From Lachnospiraceae bacterium UBA3632 (GTDB lineage: Bacteria > Bacillota > Clostridia > Lachnospirales > Lachnospiraceae): a stretch of 42,064 nucleotides of DNA. Location: positions 1-42,064 of the forward strand of contig DFKZ01000015.1 of NCBI GenBank assembly GCA_002373975.1, in the 5' to 3' direction. This document shows, in pieces, positions 1-6,519 of this stretch (its first letter is position 1; the number at the start of each line of letters is the position of its first letter). The translations under genes and the position numbers were made by a program. The notes under the pieces are model-generated. The model did not search any database. It was not told the origin of the DNA and saw nothing but the letters and a program-made list of their open reading frames with translations.

Positions 1-363
1 CGCCTTATCCGACAGATACGCGCCCACTTCGATATTTTCTTTAACTGTAAGATTGGGAATTAGATTATAGAGTTGAAAGACGTAACCAAGATGTTTTCTT
101 CTGTACTGCGTAAGAGCCTTTTCGTCCATATCGCGAAGCTTGTCTCCCCCTATCGCGATATATCCCTCATCCGCGCTGTCTATCCCCCCGATGATATTTA
201 ACAGTGTGGACTTACCTGATCCCGACGGTCCGAGAAGCACGCAGAACTCGCCTTTGGTCACCGTAAAGTCCATCCCCCTTAAGACCTCCTGTCTACTGTC
301 CCCTTCCCCATAAGCTTTGAAGACATTGCTGACTTCAAGAAACTTTTCTTCCGACATTGTCAT
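1..363 (-). CDS. ABC transporter ATP-binding protein, MacB/LolD type (partial)
   Basis: Only the N-terminal ~120 residues are present; the gene runs off the left edge. The translation begins MTMSEEKFLEVSNV and contains the Walker A motif GPSGSGKST followed by LLNIIGGID, then the Q-loop region FQLYNLIPNLTVKENI. The PNLTV wording is typical of MacB/LolD/FtsE-type ATPases that work with an FtsX/MacB permease in drug, bacteriocin or lipoprotein export. The start at 363 is preceded by GAGGTGG at a suitable distance; a second ATG two codons later (357) is possible. Signature motif, Walker B and the partner permease must lie beyond the window. The gene has its own consensus promoter with three palindromic operators (451-479 and 393-473), so its expression is probably switched by a repressor. 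Substrate cannot be told. Confidence 0.9.
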   Translation of the reverse strand, partial: MTMSEEKFLEVSNVFKAYGEGDSRQEVLRGMDFTVTKGEFCVLLGPSGSGKSTLLNIIGGIDSADEGYIAIGGDKLRDMDEKALTQYRRKHLGYVFQLYNLIPNLTVKENIEVGAYLSDKA

Positions 364-392
364 TGGAATCCACCTCGATATAAACTATTGTG

Positions 393-473
393 ATTAGTCA
401 TGGCTAACCGCGTGTTAAACAAAAAAGTTAGTCCTTGCTAACCAAAGAGTATTATAGTTAGAGAGAGCTAACT
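393..473. promoter_or_regulatory. Three-copy palindromic operator cluster, GTTAG-N6-CTAAC
   Basis: Three copies lie at 457-472 (GTTAG AGAGAG CTAAC), 427-442 (GTTAG TCCTTG CTAAC) and 393-408 (ATTAG TCATGG CTAAC). Centres are about 30 and 34 bp apart, roughly three helical turns, so bound dimers would lie on similar faces of the DNA. One copy is inside the promoter spacer and the next lies at the predicted start of transcription. The half-site TTAG/CTAA resembles that of SlyA/MarR proteins, but with a 6-nt rather than 4-nt centre. A MarR- or TetR-family repressor is inferred; no such gene is in the window. Confidence 0.75.
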
Positions 474-479
474 TGTCAA
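451..479 (-). promoter_or_regulatory. Consensus sigma-A promoter of the ABC exporter gene
   Basis: On the minus strand TTGACA (479-474) and TATAAT (456-451) are both perfect and separated by 17 nt. The spacer is filled by one copy of the GTTAG-N6-CTAAC palindrome, so a bound repressor would sit between the -35 and -10 boxes. Predicted transcription start is near 444, giving an ~80 nt leader to the ATG at 363. Confidence 0.88.
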
Positions 480-526
480 GAATTATTTATCATTTATTTT
501 GTTCTCGCGGATCCTGTTGATTTACA

Positions 527-1057
527 CTACTGAATATAGACGATCGCCGTCTTTTTGAATGAAGATATTATGCGTACGACAGATGAATAGACAAGCCCAA
601 AAGCGTATATATATGTGGCGGTATTTCCGTACCGCATGAACACCAGGCAGCTCGCTGCGATCAGCAGGTCCATGATCCCATGGCTTAATTTTAGCCTGTA
701 TGAAGAGCCGTTTTTCTTTGCTTCAAACGCCCGTAGCACATCCACTCCCCCGGAAAATGCATGGATCGCAACAAGATAAAGAAGCACAAATATACGCGGA
801 ACATCATAGAGAGACATGGTAAACAGGCCGATCTCAAGTATGATCACACCTCTGTAAAGAGAGCGCTTACCGCCCACCATGTGTATCGCCATGGAAAAAT
901 AATAAATGATCTCTTTAACCCCGATGACTGTAAGGCCGATACTGAGTATCGCTATTACCACATAAAATCCCTCTTTAGGGATGATAAAAAGGATCGCTGC
1001 CAGAAGTATCATGATAAGCCCCAGTATGATATTTCCCACTCGCTGAAATTTACTCAT
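527..1057 (-). CDS. Small multi-pass membrane protein, DUF308/HdeD-like
   Basis: This 176-residue protein is nearly all hydrophobic, with about six membrane helices arranged as two or three repeated hairpins. The first helix pair (residues 8-50) is followed by a short charged loop and similar pairs around 70-105 and 125-165. Repeated short helices with GxxxIxxG-type wording resemble HdeD/DUF308 proteins, which are linked to acid resistance in enterobacteria but are mostly uncharacterised in Firmicutes. The start at 1057 has AGGAG about 8 nt upstream. It overlaps the 3' end of the upstream gene by 8 nt, so the two are probably translated together. No clear terminator follows it, so transcription may run on into the ABC gene. 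Function is unknown; the family call is by similarity of layout only. Confidence 0.7.
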   Translation of the reverse strand: MSKFQRVGNIILGLIMILLAAILFIIPKEGFYVVIAILSIGLTVIGVKEIIYYFSMAIHMVGGKRSLYRGVIILEIGLFTMSLYDVPRIFVLLYLVAIHAFSGGVDVLRAFEAKKNGSSYRLKLSHGIMDLLIAASCLVFMRYGNTATYIYAFGLVYSSVVRIISSFKKTAIVYIQ

Positions 1058-2153
1058 TTACGCGCTCCTTTTTCTGCGCTACGGAATACCCGGCAAGCTT
1101 GCTTCCGGAAGCGTATATCCTGTTTGTCACCATGCTCTTTTGAGCAAGCGCCGCCGTGAAAAACCGCCCGAGAAAAGTTTCTTTTTTCTCTTCCTCCGGT
1201 GCGTTCATATACTCATCTATATATGTCTCAACCGAAAAATCCGGAATGGTCCGTCCGGAAAGCGACTCGCCGAAAGCCTTCCAGTCTTCGGATGCCGAGA
1301 TCTGCCTTTTCTCAATTATACCGTGTATCCTGTCCGAATGCTCATCCGCTCTTGTTCCATCATAATGATCTGTTTTAAATTCAGTGGTCTCACCCCTTAG
1401 ATACATCATAGCATGGACCATCTGGCGGAAAGCGTTGTAATAATCGCCCGGATTATCCTTGATGATCTCTCTGTATCCGCCCCATGCGGGGAGATATTTG
1501 TAGCGAATATAACTGTAATCCGGGAGATGTCCCGCCCTTCCATGTCCCAGATTCATTATGGAATTTTCGCTACTCTGGAAAATACTTGCGGTATATATTC
1601 CGTTTTCCACATCATCGGGGGATGTTGTATGTCTGAATCTGATCTGTTTTTCGCTTCCGTCAGGGAAGATCTCATAGAAATGAGCTTCCGTATTGTTGAT
1701 AACGAGCGAAGGCGTACCCGCAAAGTACATATGCGCCCAGGTATCCGCAAGCACATGCATTGCGAGCCCTGCCGCCTGAAGCGATGAACCTTTGGCAAGG
1801 GCTACGGTATCCTCTGTAAGCTTTCCGTTGGGGCCGCATATCAGTCTGTATTTGCGCAGGTAGCGCTTTGATGTATGAGGCTTTTCGGCATAAAGATCAT
1901 AGGGAAGAAAGTGAAACGAAGCCCATATCCTCGTTATATCCTGCAAGCCCACGGCATCCGTGGGAGCATCCATAAGCTCAAGCTGAAGCTGCGTGGTGGC
2001 AGCGTTTTGAGGTCCCTTTACCCTGGTCAAAAATGTGCGCGTGCACAGATCCACAAACTGCGCGCTGTAACAGATGGCAGCGCTCTCCTCGTGGTTATAG
2101 CCCGCCAGGATCGCGGCGGCATATGTGGCATAATAATGAAAATCTTCCTGCAT
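1050..2153 (-). CDS. DUF6765-like protein, possible zinc-dependent hydrolase
   Basis: This is a 367-residue soluble protein starting MQEDFHYYATY with no signal peptide. The N-terminal DFHYY, the AQFVD segment (about 32-36), the HVLADTWAHMYFAG stretch (His133, Asp137, His141) and a later GRAGHLPDYSYI segment are spaced like metal ligands of the zinc-dependent phospholipase C/P1-nuclease fold. I infer a helical metal-binding fold; activity is not shown. The wording matches proteins I recall as DUF6765, common in clostridia and often found singly. The start codon directly follows the stop (TAG) of the upstream membrane-protein gene with no gap, so translation is probably coupled. The charged tail (KKERVNE) is followed by the overlapping DUF308-like gene. 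Alternative: a phage-type or sporulation-related protein; nothing nearby supports that. Confidence 0.65.
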   Translation of the reverse strand: MQEDFHYYATYAAAILAGYNHEESAAICYSAQFVDLCTRTFLTRVKGPQNAATTQLQLELMDAPTDAVGLQDITRIWASFHFLPYDLYAEKPHTSKRYLRKYRLICGPNGKLTEDTVALAKGSSLQAAGLAMHVLADTWAHMYFAGTPSLVINNTEAHFYEIFPDGSEKQIRFRHTTSPDDVENGIYTASIFQSSENSIMNLGHGRAGHLPDYSYIRYKYLPAWGGYREIIKDNPGDYYNAFRQMVHAMMYLRGETTEFKTDHYDGTRADEHSDRIHGIIEKRQISASEDWKAFGESLSGRTIPDFSVETYIDEYMNAPEEEKKETFLGRFFTAALAQKSMVTNRIYASGSKLAGYSVAQKKERVNE

Positions 2154-2684
2154 CTACTTATCCCCCGCTTCACCGGCCCTGCTCAGTCTGCGCACCTTGA
2201 AGGAAGAGCCCAAAAGATCGATAAGCGCAGCCCCCAAAGTCAGGTCCAGAATAATACCCGCAAAAGCGGTATCGAAAGATACTCCCTGCATGGTTCCAAT
2301 AGAAGATACAACGATGGACGCAGCCGAAAACACAATGGAAACCACGGTTACGATCAAAAGAAGGACACTTATCACAAGATAACCCACGCCCTTCTTTTTG
2401 CCTTTTCCCACCGCTACTGCGCTGACCCCGGCATATATCTGAAAATATATGATAACAGCAAACAGCACGACAGTAAAAAAGACCTCAAAAAAGAAAAGAG
2501 GCTTATCGTCGGTGTGATAGGTATTTGCAAGGTCCAATGTGTAAGTGCTTTTTAATAACAATGACATTACGACCTTGGCAATATCCCACACGCAGAAAGC
2601 CACAACTGCCCATCCGCTTGTGATCAGATTTTTCCTGTATTTAAGGAGTTTTATTTCGTTTTCTGTCTGATCCGTATTAAACAT
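2154..2684 (-). CDS. Membrane protein of unknown function, four helices
   Basis: The frame is open to 2744, but I prefer the ATG at 2684 (MFNTDQTENEIKLLKY). It has GGGAGA 7 nt upstream and removes an overlap with the preceding gene, giving 176 residues. After a polar N-terminus the protein has four long hydrophobic segments (about 24-45, 66-90, 103-127 and 140-160), with a basic loop GKGKKKG between the second and third and a basic C-terminal tail. I do not recognise the family. It sits between a short-chain dehydrogenase and the DUF6765-like gene in a run of closely spaced minus-strand genes, so it is probably part of the same transcript. Confidence 0.75.
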   Translation of the reverse strand: MFNTDQTENEIKLLKYRKNLITSGWAVVAFCVWDIAKVVMSLLLKSTYTLDLANTYHTDDKPLFFFEVFFTVVLFAVIIYFQIYAGVSAVAVGKGKKKGVGYLVISVLLLIVTVVSIVFSAASIVVSSIGTMQGVSFDTAFAGIILDLTLGAALIDLLGSSFKVRRLSRAGEAGDK

Positions 2685-2709
2685 AAACGTTTCTCCCGCA
2701 AAAATGTAT

Positions 2710-3360
2710 TTAGGTCCAGACAAACTCCGCATTACCGGCTTCAAGTCCGTCGATAAGAATGTTCTGCCCGGTGCAGAAACGATTGGTCACTGTCATAAAA
2801 TACGCCCAGTCTGCTGCTTCCGATACGCTCATCCAGCGCTTAAGCGGAGTGAGTTCCATTATACGGTTCCATAATCTTTCGTCATTCATGACCGGCGCAT
2901 TAAGCTCTGTCTCCACGCCACCGAGATCAAGACTGTTGCAAGTTGCTCCGTACTTTGCTATCCGCAGTGCCACATTCTTGGCATAAGTGGTCACACCGCC
3001 TTTACTTGCCGCATATTCCGGGAATTCCGAGCCTGTCTGCGCGCTTGCGGAACCTATCATCAGCACCGACTTTATCCCCTCATGGATACCGTAGCGCTCC
3101 GTAACCGAGATGGTTCCTTTCAGATTAACCCCTATATCGTCCCCGTTCTGCACCCCTGCGTTATTTATTAAAATATCTACGGGCGGCAGATCCGGATAGG
3201 CTTCTTTATCTCTGATATCAACTATATAATGCTTATAACTTTTATGCTCTATGGTTGCCGGATTCACATCGAATCCTGTCACTTCATGGCCTTCAAGCAG
3301 GAATTTTTCGGCTATGCCCTTACCTATCCCACTTGAGCTTCCTGTCACCAATATTTTCAT
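2710..3360 (-). CDS. Short-chain dehydrogenase/reductase (SDR)
   Basis: The ATG at 3360 gives MKILVTGSSSGIGKGIAEKF, the classical Rossmann start with TGxxxGIG for NAD(P) binding, so the longer open frame to 3438 is rejected. Further SDR hallmarks are NNAGV (about residue 65), the catalytic Ser in GSASAQTG, and YAASK carrying the catalytic Tyr and Lys. The C-terminal FCTGQNILIDGL matches the usual end of FabG-like enzymes. At 216 residues it is slightly short for the family (about 245) because the region before NNAG is compact. Substrate is unknown; FabG-like annotation would be over-reach. It overlaps the end of the VUT transporter gene by 41 nt and is followed by the unknown membrane protein. 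Confidence 0.9.
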   Translation of the reverse strand: MKILVTGSSSGIGKGIAEKFLLEGHEVTGFDVNPATIEHKSYKHYIVDIRDKEAYPDLPPVDILINNAGVQNGDDIGVNLKGTISVTERYGIHEGIKSVLMIGSASAQTGSEFPEYAASKGGVTTYAKNVALRIAKYGATCNSLDLGGVETELNAPVMNDERLWNRIMELTPLKRWMSVSEAADWAYFMTVTNRFCTGQNILIDGLEAGNAEFVWT

Positions 3361-4156
3361 AAGATTTTTCCTTTTCCGCAACAAAGGCAAAATATGCCGC
3401 TCCGACCCCGTCTTTTTCCCAGTTCTTTGTAACCGCATATCCTATTGGTGAGAACACTACTTCAAACAAAAGCTCGGCAGCCGCTCCGGTAACAGCGCAG
3501 ATAAAGCACTGTAATAATGAAAGCCCGAATAATGTGTGGCTGACAACGAGAGCAAATACCAGATTGTCCACAAACTGTCCGATAAAGGTCGAAACATAGC
3601 TTCTTACCGCAAAGGTCCCGAAGTTCTTTTTCTTTATCTTCGCGCTTCCCTCTTTGATATTTCTTGATCCGGCCACATTTCCCTCAACACCCTTTCCTAT
3701 AAAATAATTGAGGAAGTTGTTGACCACTGCGGAGCTTAAAAATGCAACCGAGCTTCCGAATACCACAAACCAGTTGCCGCTAATGGTGTTATCGAGAGCG
3801 TTATTGATGATCTCCTCCGAACCCGGCACATAGGACTCGCCCCATATTCCCGGAAGCTTGCCGCAGAAGAAAAGCATAAGCGCCACAAACACATTTCCGA
3901 TCAGCCCCACAACCGAAAGAATGGTGGCAGCGCGCGGTCCGAAATGCCTTGTGATCACATCCATTGTAAGAAAAACTGCCCACGATACGAAAAAACCGCA
4001 GTCCAACAATAAATAATCTATATTGAGTGGCACCAGCTTATTAGCCAGCAGATTCATTGTAACAAGTGCGACGATATATGCCGCAACGACAGGCGAAGGA
4101 ATACTGCGCAGGAGCAGCCTGGTCTCCTGTGCAAGACTGATAATACGTGATTTCAT
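3320..4156 (-). CDS. VUT family transporter, probable queuosine-precursor uptake (YhhQ/DUF165-like)
   Basis: This is a 278-residue membrane protein with about six helices. LANKLVPLNIDYLLLDCGFF, a D-V-I-T-R-H-F-G segment (about residues 64-71) and SYVSTFIGQFVDNLVF are typical of the VUT/YhhQ family. Members of this family import queuosine precursors (preQ0/preQ1 or queuine), or were earlier suspected of vitamin uptake. The ATG at 4156 is preceded by AAGGAG 6 nt upstream. Its leader contains a hairpin plus A-rich tail resembling a preQ1-I riboswitch, which fits the transport role. Its C-terminus overlaps the start of the dehydrogenase gene. The extra hydrophilic insert at about 165-185 (rich in Lys) is longer than I expect for YhhQ. 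Substrate is inferred, not shown. Confidence 0.85.
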   Translation of the reverse strand: MKSRIISLAQETRLLLRSIPSPVVAAYIVALVTMNLLANKLVPLNIDYLLLDCGFFVSWAVFLTMDVITRHFGPRAATILSVVGLIGNVFVALMLFFCGKLPGIWGESYVPGSEEIINNALDNTISGNWFVVFGSSVAFLSSAVVNNFLNYFIGKGVEGNVAGSRNIKEGSAKIKKKNFGTFAVRSYVSTFIGQFVDNLVFALVVSHTLFGLSLLQCFICAVTGAAAELLFEVVFSPIGYAVTKNWEKDGVGAAYFAFVAEKEKSYENIGDRKLKWDR

Positions 4157-4165
4157 TGTTTTCTC

Positions 4166-4212
4166 CTTGGTTTTATTATTTAAAGAGGAGGATTTAGAGC
4201 CCGAACTCCTCT
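4166..4212 (-). promoter_or_regulatory. Candidate preQ1-I riboswitch leader
   Basis: On the minus strand AGAGGAG (4212-4206) pairs perfectly with CTCCTCT (4190-4184) around a 15-nt loop beginning TTCGGGCT. The stem is followed by an A-rich tail ending AAAACC and then the Shine-Dalgarno AAGGAG. The preQ1-I pattern is a short stem, a TTCnnGC loop, an A-rich tail, and tail bases that pair back to the loop as a pseudoknot. Here loop GG (part of 4202-4200) can pair with tail CC (4170-4169). The loop is about 3 nt longer than in the best-known examples. The downstream gene is a queuosine-precursor-type transporter. A plain leader hairpin is the alternative. Confidence 0.45.
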
Positions 4213-4559
4213 AAGCGATCGGCATCATGTACTTTATGATGCCGATGGAAAGCGAAATGCCTCAATTCGCTTTCCAATGGCGAAGCCATCGCGCAAAGCG
4301 TTGTGTCCTTTACAACGCTTTGATCTTCGCTCAATAGCCTACTATAAGCGATCGGCGTTGCGTACTTTGCAATGCCGATGGAAAGCGAAATGCCTCAATT
4401 CGCTTTCCAATGGCGAAGCCATCGCGCAAGACGCTGCGTCCTGTGCGGCGTCTTGTTTTGCGAAGCCATTTCGCAAAGCGTTGTGTACTTTACAACGCTT
4501 TGATCTGCGCTCAATAGCCTACTATATGCGATCAGCGCTGCGTCCTTTGCGGCGCTTTG
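4213..4559 (+). repeat. Modular hairpin repeat array 1 (about 133-nt unit, about 2.5 copies)
   Basis: The 426 bases between the VUT start and the HTH gene stop contain no gene. They hold an ordered series of hairpins. H1 is 4218-4246 (11-bp stem, loop GTACTTT). H2 is 4246-4276 (11-bp stem, loop ATGCCTCAA). H3 is 4277-4289 (ATGGC-GAA-GCCAT). H4 is 4294-4322 (11-bp stem, loop GTCCTTT). A 28-nt linker containing CAATAGCCTACTATAAGCG follows. The series repeats 133 nt later at 4351-4379, 4379-4409, 4410-4422 and 4427-4455. Then come an extra hairpin (4457-4477), another H4 (4474-4502), a linker and a final H1-like hairpin (4534-4556). Stems differ between copies with pairing kept, including G-T wobbles. 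No start/stop pattern or codon bias suggests coding. Confidence 0.93.
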
Positions 4560-4582
4560 TACTTCACTCGCCAGCAACCTAT

Positions 4583-5059
4583 TTACATTACTCCATCCGC
4601 TATAGCCTTGTCAACCCACAACTTCAGTGACTGCGCCATCAAAGATATCTTATCAAGCTGCGCCCTGATAGCTTTGAAGTCTTCCACCTCGTCATCATCT
4701 ACATGACCGTTTGAGGTGATCTCGATAAAGCGGTCTTTATACTTCTCCATCGAATTAAGAGAAGAAAGCATCGCAAGTGTGATCTCTGCCAGACTCTTAT
4801 ATTCAAGCTCCGGCACATTTTCCTGCCCTATGGGGCACTCGTGTGAGCAGAAATAATTACACAGATGCGGTGCCTTGTAAGCCTTGGCCATAAGCAGGAT
4901 CTCGTCGGGATGCGGAAGCGACTTTTCACTCTCGATCTTCTCTATCCTGTCATCCGACACATACTGCATCAGCTCGCTCGCTGCTTCCCTCGTAAGGTTC
5001 TGCGCTTCGCGTGCGAGCTGATATTCATTTTTGTTTTCCCTAGTTGAACGTTTTCCCAT
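4583..5059 (-). CDS. XRE-like HTH protein with a three-cysteine motif
   Basis: This 158-residue protein has an N-terminal helix-turn-helix of the Cro/CI type (about residues 12-62: YQLAREAQNLTREAASELM, then DDRIEKIES). It is followed by the cysteine cluster C-NYF-C-SHE-C-PIG (Cys67, Cys71, Cys75), possibly a metal or redox site. The C-terminal half is helical and acidic, with a likely dimerising segment around 90-150. It lies 3 nt downstream of the lipoprotein gene, with only a weak ribosome site, so it is probably translated by re-initiation. I infer a small regulator that senses metal or redox state; target genes are unknown. Its stop codon directly borders repeat array 1, which could act as the transcript's 3' structure. 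Confidence 0.75.
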   Translation of the reverse strand: MGKRSTRENKNEYQLAREAQNLTREAASELMQYVSDDRIEKIESEKSLPHPDEILLMAKAYKAPHLCNYFCSHECPIGQENVPELEYKSLAEITLAMLSSLNSMEKYKDRFIEITSNGHVDDDEVEDFKAIRAQLDKISLMAQSLKLWVDKAIADGVM

Positions 5060-5062
5060 TTA

Positions 5063-6403
5063 TCATCCAAATGGCCAGAAGTAAATATACTCTTCGCCGA
5101 AATCCAATCCTATCACATCCAGTGTGGATCCTCCATCGCTGAAAGTGAAAGTATAGAACTGCAGAACGGAATTCATCTCATAATCGCCATTCTTCATTTT
5201 GGCGTATGCATAGAAGGACGGCTCCTCATCAAAAGTGATCTCCGTTATTGTCCAGTCTTCCGTTCCGTTATATCCATAATAGTAGAAGCTTCCGCCACCC
5301 TCTGTGTCAAAATACAGGGTATGTGTCTGGAAATCATCATCTGACTGATAATCATGGTATGTATTCATTTCATAAACATAAGTTTCGAAAGCACAATACT
5401 GGCAATTCTCAAGATCTTCCTTGGAAACTGTCTTTGTAGTCAGTTCGCCGTTTTGGTCGATCCAGTCAGAGCCTTTTCCGTCCTCTGCAGCGCCGCCATA
5501 ATACACATTGTCATAATAATCATCGAAAGATTCATATTCTCCGTGTTTTTCCAATGATTCTTTCAGAAGACCATATACATCATTCGGATCGGTATTGGTA
5601 GCGTACATGGAAATGACAGCCATGACCTTAATCTCGGCATCAGGGAATCTCTGCTTGAGATACTTCTCATCATAAGCATCGAATTCGTCCCAGCCGTCCA
5701 TACTGTTTCCGTCTTTGTCGACAAAGATCTGACTCTCAACCTGTCCGTTCCCGTCATACATAGTATTGGCTGATGCTATATACTCATAGCTTATCCGGCC
5801 GTCTTTCATCGACACGAAATCCTTATTGATGATGTAACCCTCACCGTCGTTAACCTTTAAGCTGTCCTTCATGACAAGTCCCAGAACTGTTCCGTCCTGA
5901 TCTTTGGCAAAGTAGAATACATCACCCCACTCGATATCAGGCATTGACTCACCTTCCATGATATCATTTTGGACCTCATTCATTCCTTCTCCGGACTCGT
6001 CAACTTCATATATGTAATATGTTGAAAAATTATCAGGATTATAGCTGTCCGTTGCTATCAATTCAAGCCTGCCGTTTCCGTTAAGATCCGACACGGCATA
6101 AAAGATATTGTGATCCTCTCCCAGATAATCACTGAAAATCCACATATCTCTGCATGCCCAGATAGTATTCAGCTGTTCTTCTTCAGACGGAAGGTTTGCG
6201 TCTCCGGGAAGTCCGGGCAGAATATTGATATCATCGGGAAGCCCCTGGATGGGAGAAACAGGCTCTCCGTCATCGACAGTCTCGGGCTTGTCATCCGATC
6301 CCGAGCCGTGTCCCTGATTTATCGGTCCCGACTGATTGTTGAAAGTACATCCGCACATCAACAAACCCGCCACAACTACTGCAGTTATTACTTTTTTTCT
6401 CAT
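5063..6403 (-). CDS. Secreted lipoprotein of unknown function
   Basis: The 446-residue protein begins MRKKVITAVVVAGLLMCGC, a type II signal peptide with Cys19 as the likely lipidated residue. It is followed by a low-complexity Gly/Ser/Pro/Asp linker (about 20-70). The mature part is strongly acidic and rich in Asp, Tyr and Gly. It contains AVSDLNGNGRLELIATD (about residue 106), resembling the DxNGDG calcium-binding wording of surface proteins. A Tyr-rich C-terminal part (YYDNVYYGG, GGGSFYYYGYNG) suggests beta structure. The start has AAAGGAG 6-7 nt upstream. It is the first gene of a two-gene unit with the HTH protein. I do not recognise a catalytic domain. It is probably an outer-face protein that binds something or senses the surroundings; this is inference. 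Confidence 0.8.
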   Translation of the reverse strand: MRKKVITAVVVAGLLMCGCTFNNQSGPINQGHGSGSDDKPETVDDGEPVSPIQGLPDDINILPGLPGDANLPSEEEQLNTIWACRDMWIFSDYLGEDHNIFYAVSDLNGNGRLELIATDSYNPDNFSTYYIYEVDESGEGMNEVQNDIMEGESMPDIEWGDVFYFAKDQDGTVLGLVMKDSLKVNDGEGYIINKDFVSMKDGRISYEYIASANTMYDGNGQVESQIFVDKDGNSMDGWDEFDAYDEKYLKQRFPDAEIKVMAVISMYATNTDPNDVYGLLKESLEKHGEYESFDDYYDNVYYGGAAEDGKGSDWIDQNGELTTKTVSKEDLENCQYCAFETYVYEMNTYHDYQSDDDFQTHTLYFDTEGGGSFYYYGYNGTEDWTITEITFDEEPSFYAYAKMKNGDYEMNSVLQFYTFTFSDGGSTLDVIGLDFGEEYIYFWPFG

Positions 6404-6519
6404 AACTCTCCTTTATAATACATGACTACAACTATTTCTTATAGACTGATATACGGTTACTATATCCGTTCAACCGCTGTATTGGCACAGCCGCGCATAC
6501 ATTTTAAGAATACCCTTAT

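Noticed and set aside
1875..2555. Plus-strand open frame of 226 codons
   Set aside because: Overlaps two better minus-strand genes, is very basic and low-quality, and has no ribosome site.
4277..4630. Plus-strand open frame of 117 codons over repeat array 1
   Set aside because: Its sequence repeats only because the hairpin units repeat; no ribosome site, no recognisable protein features, and it runs into the opposite-strand HTH gene.
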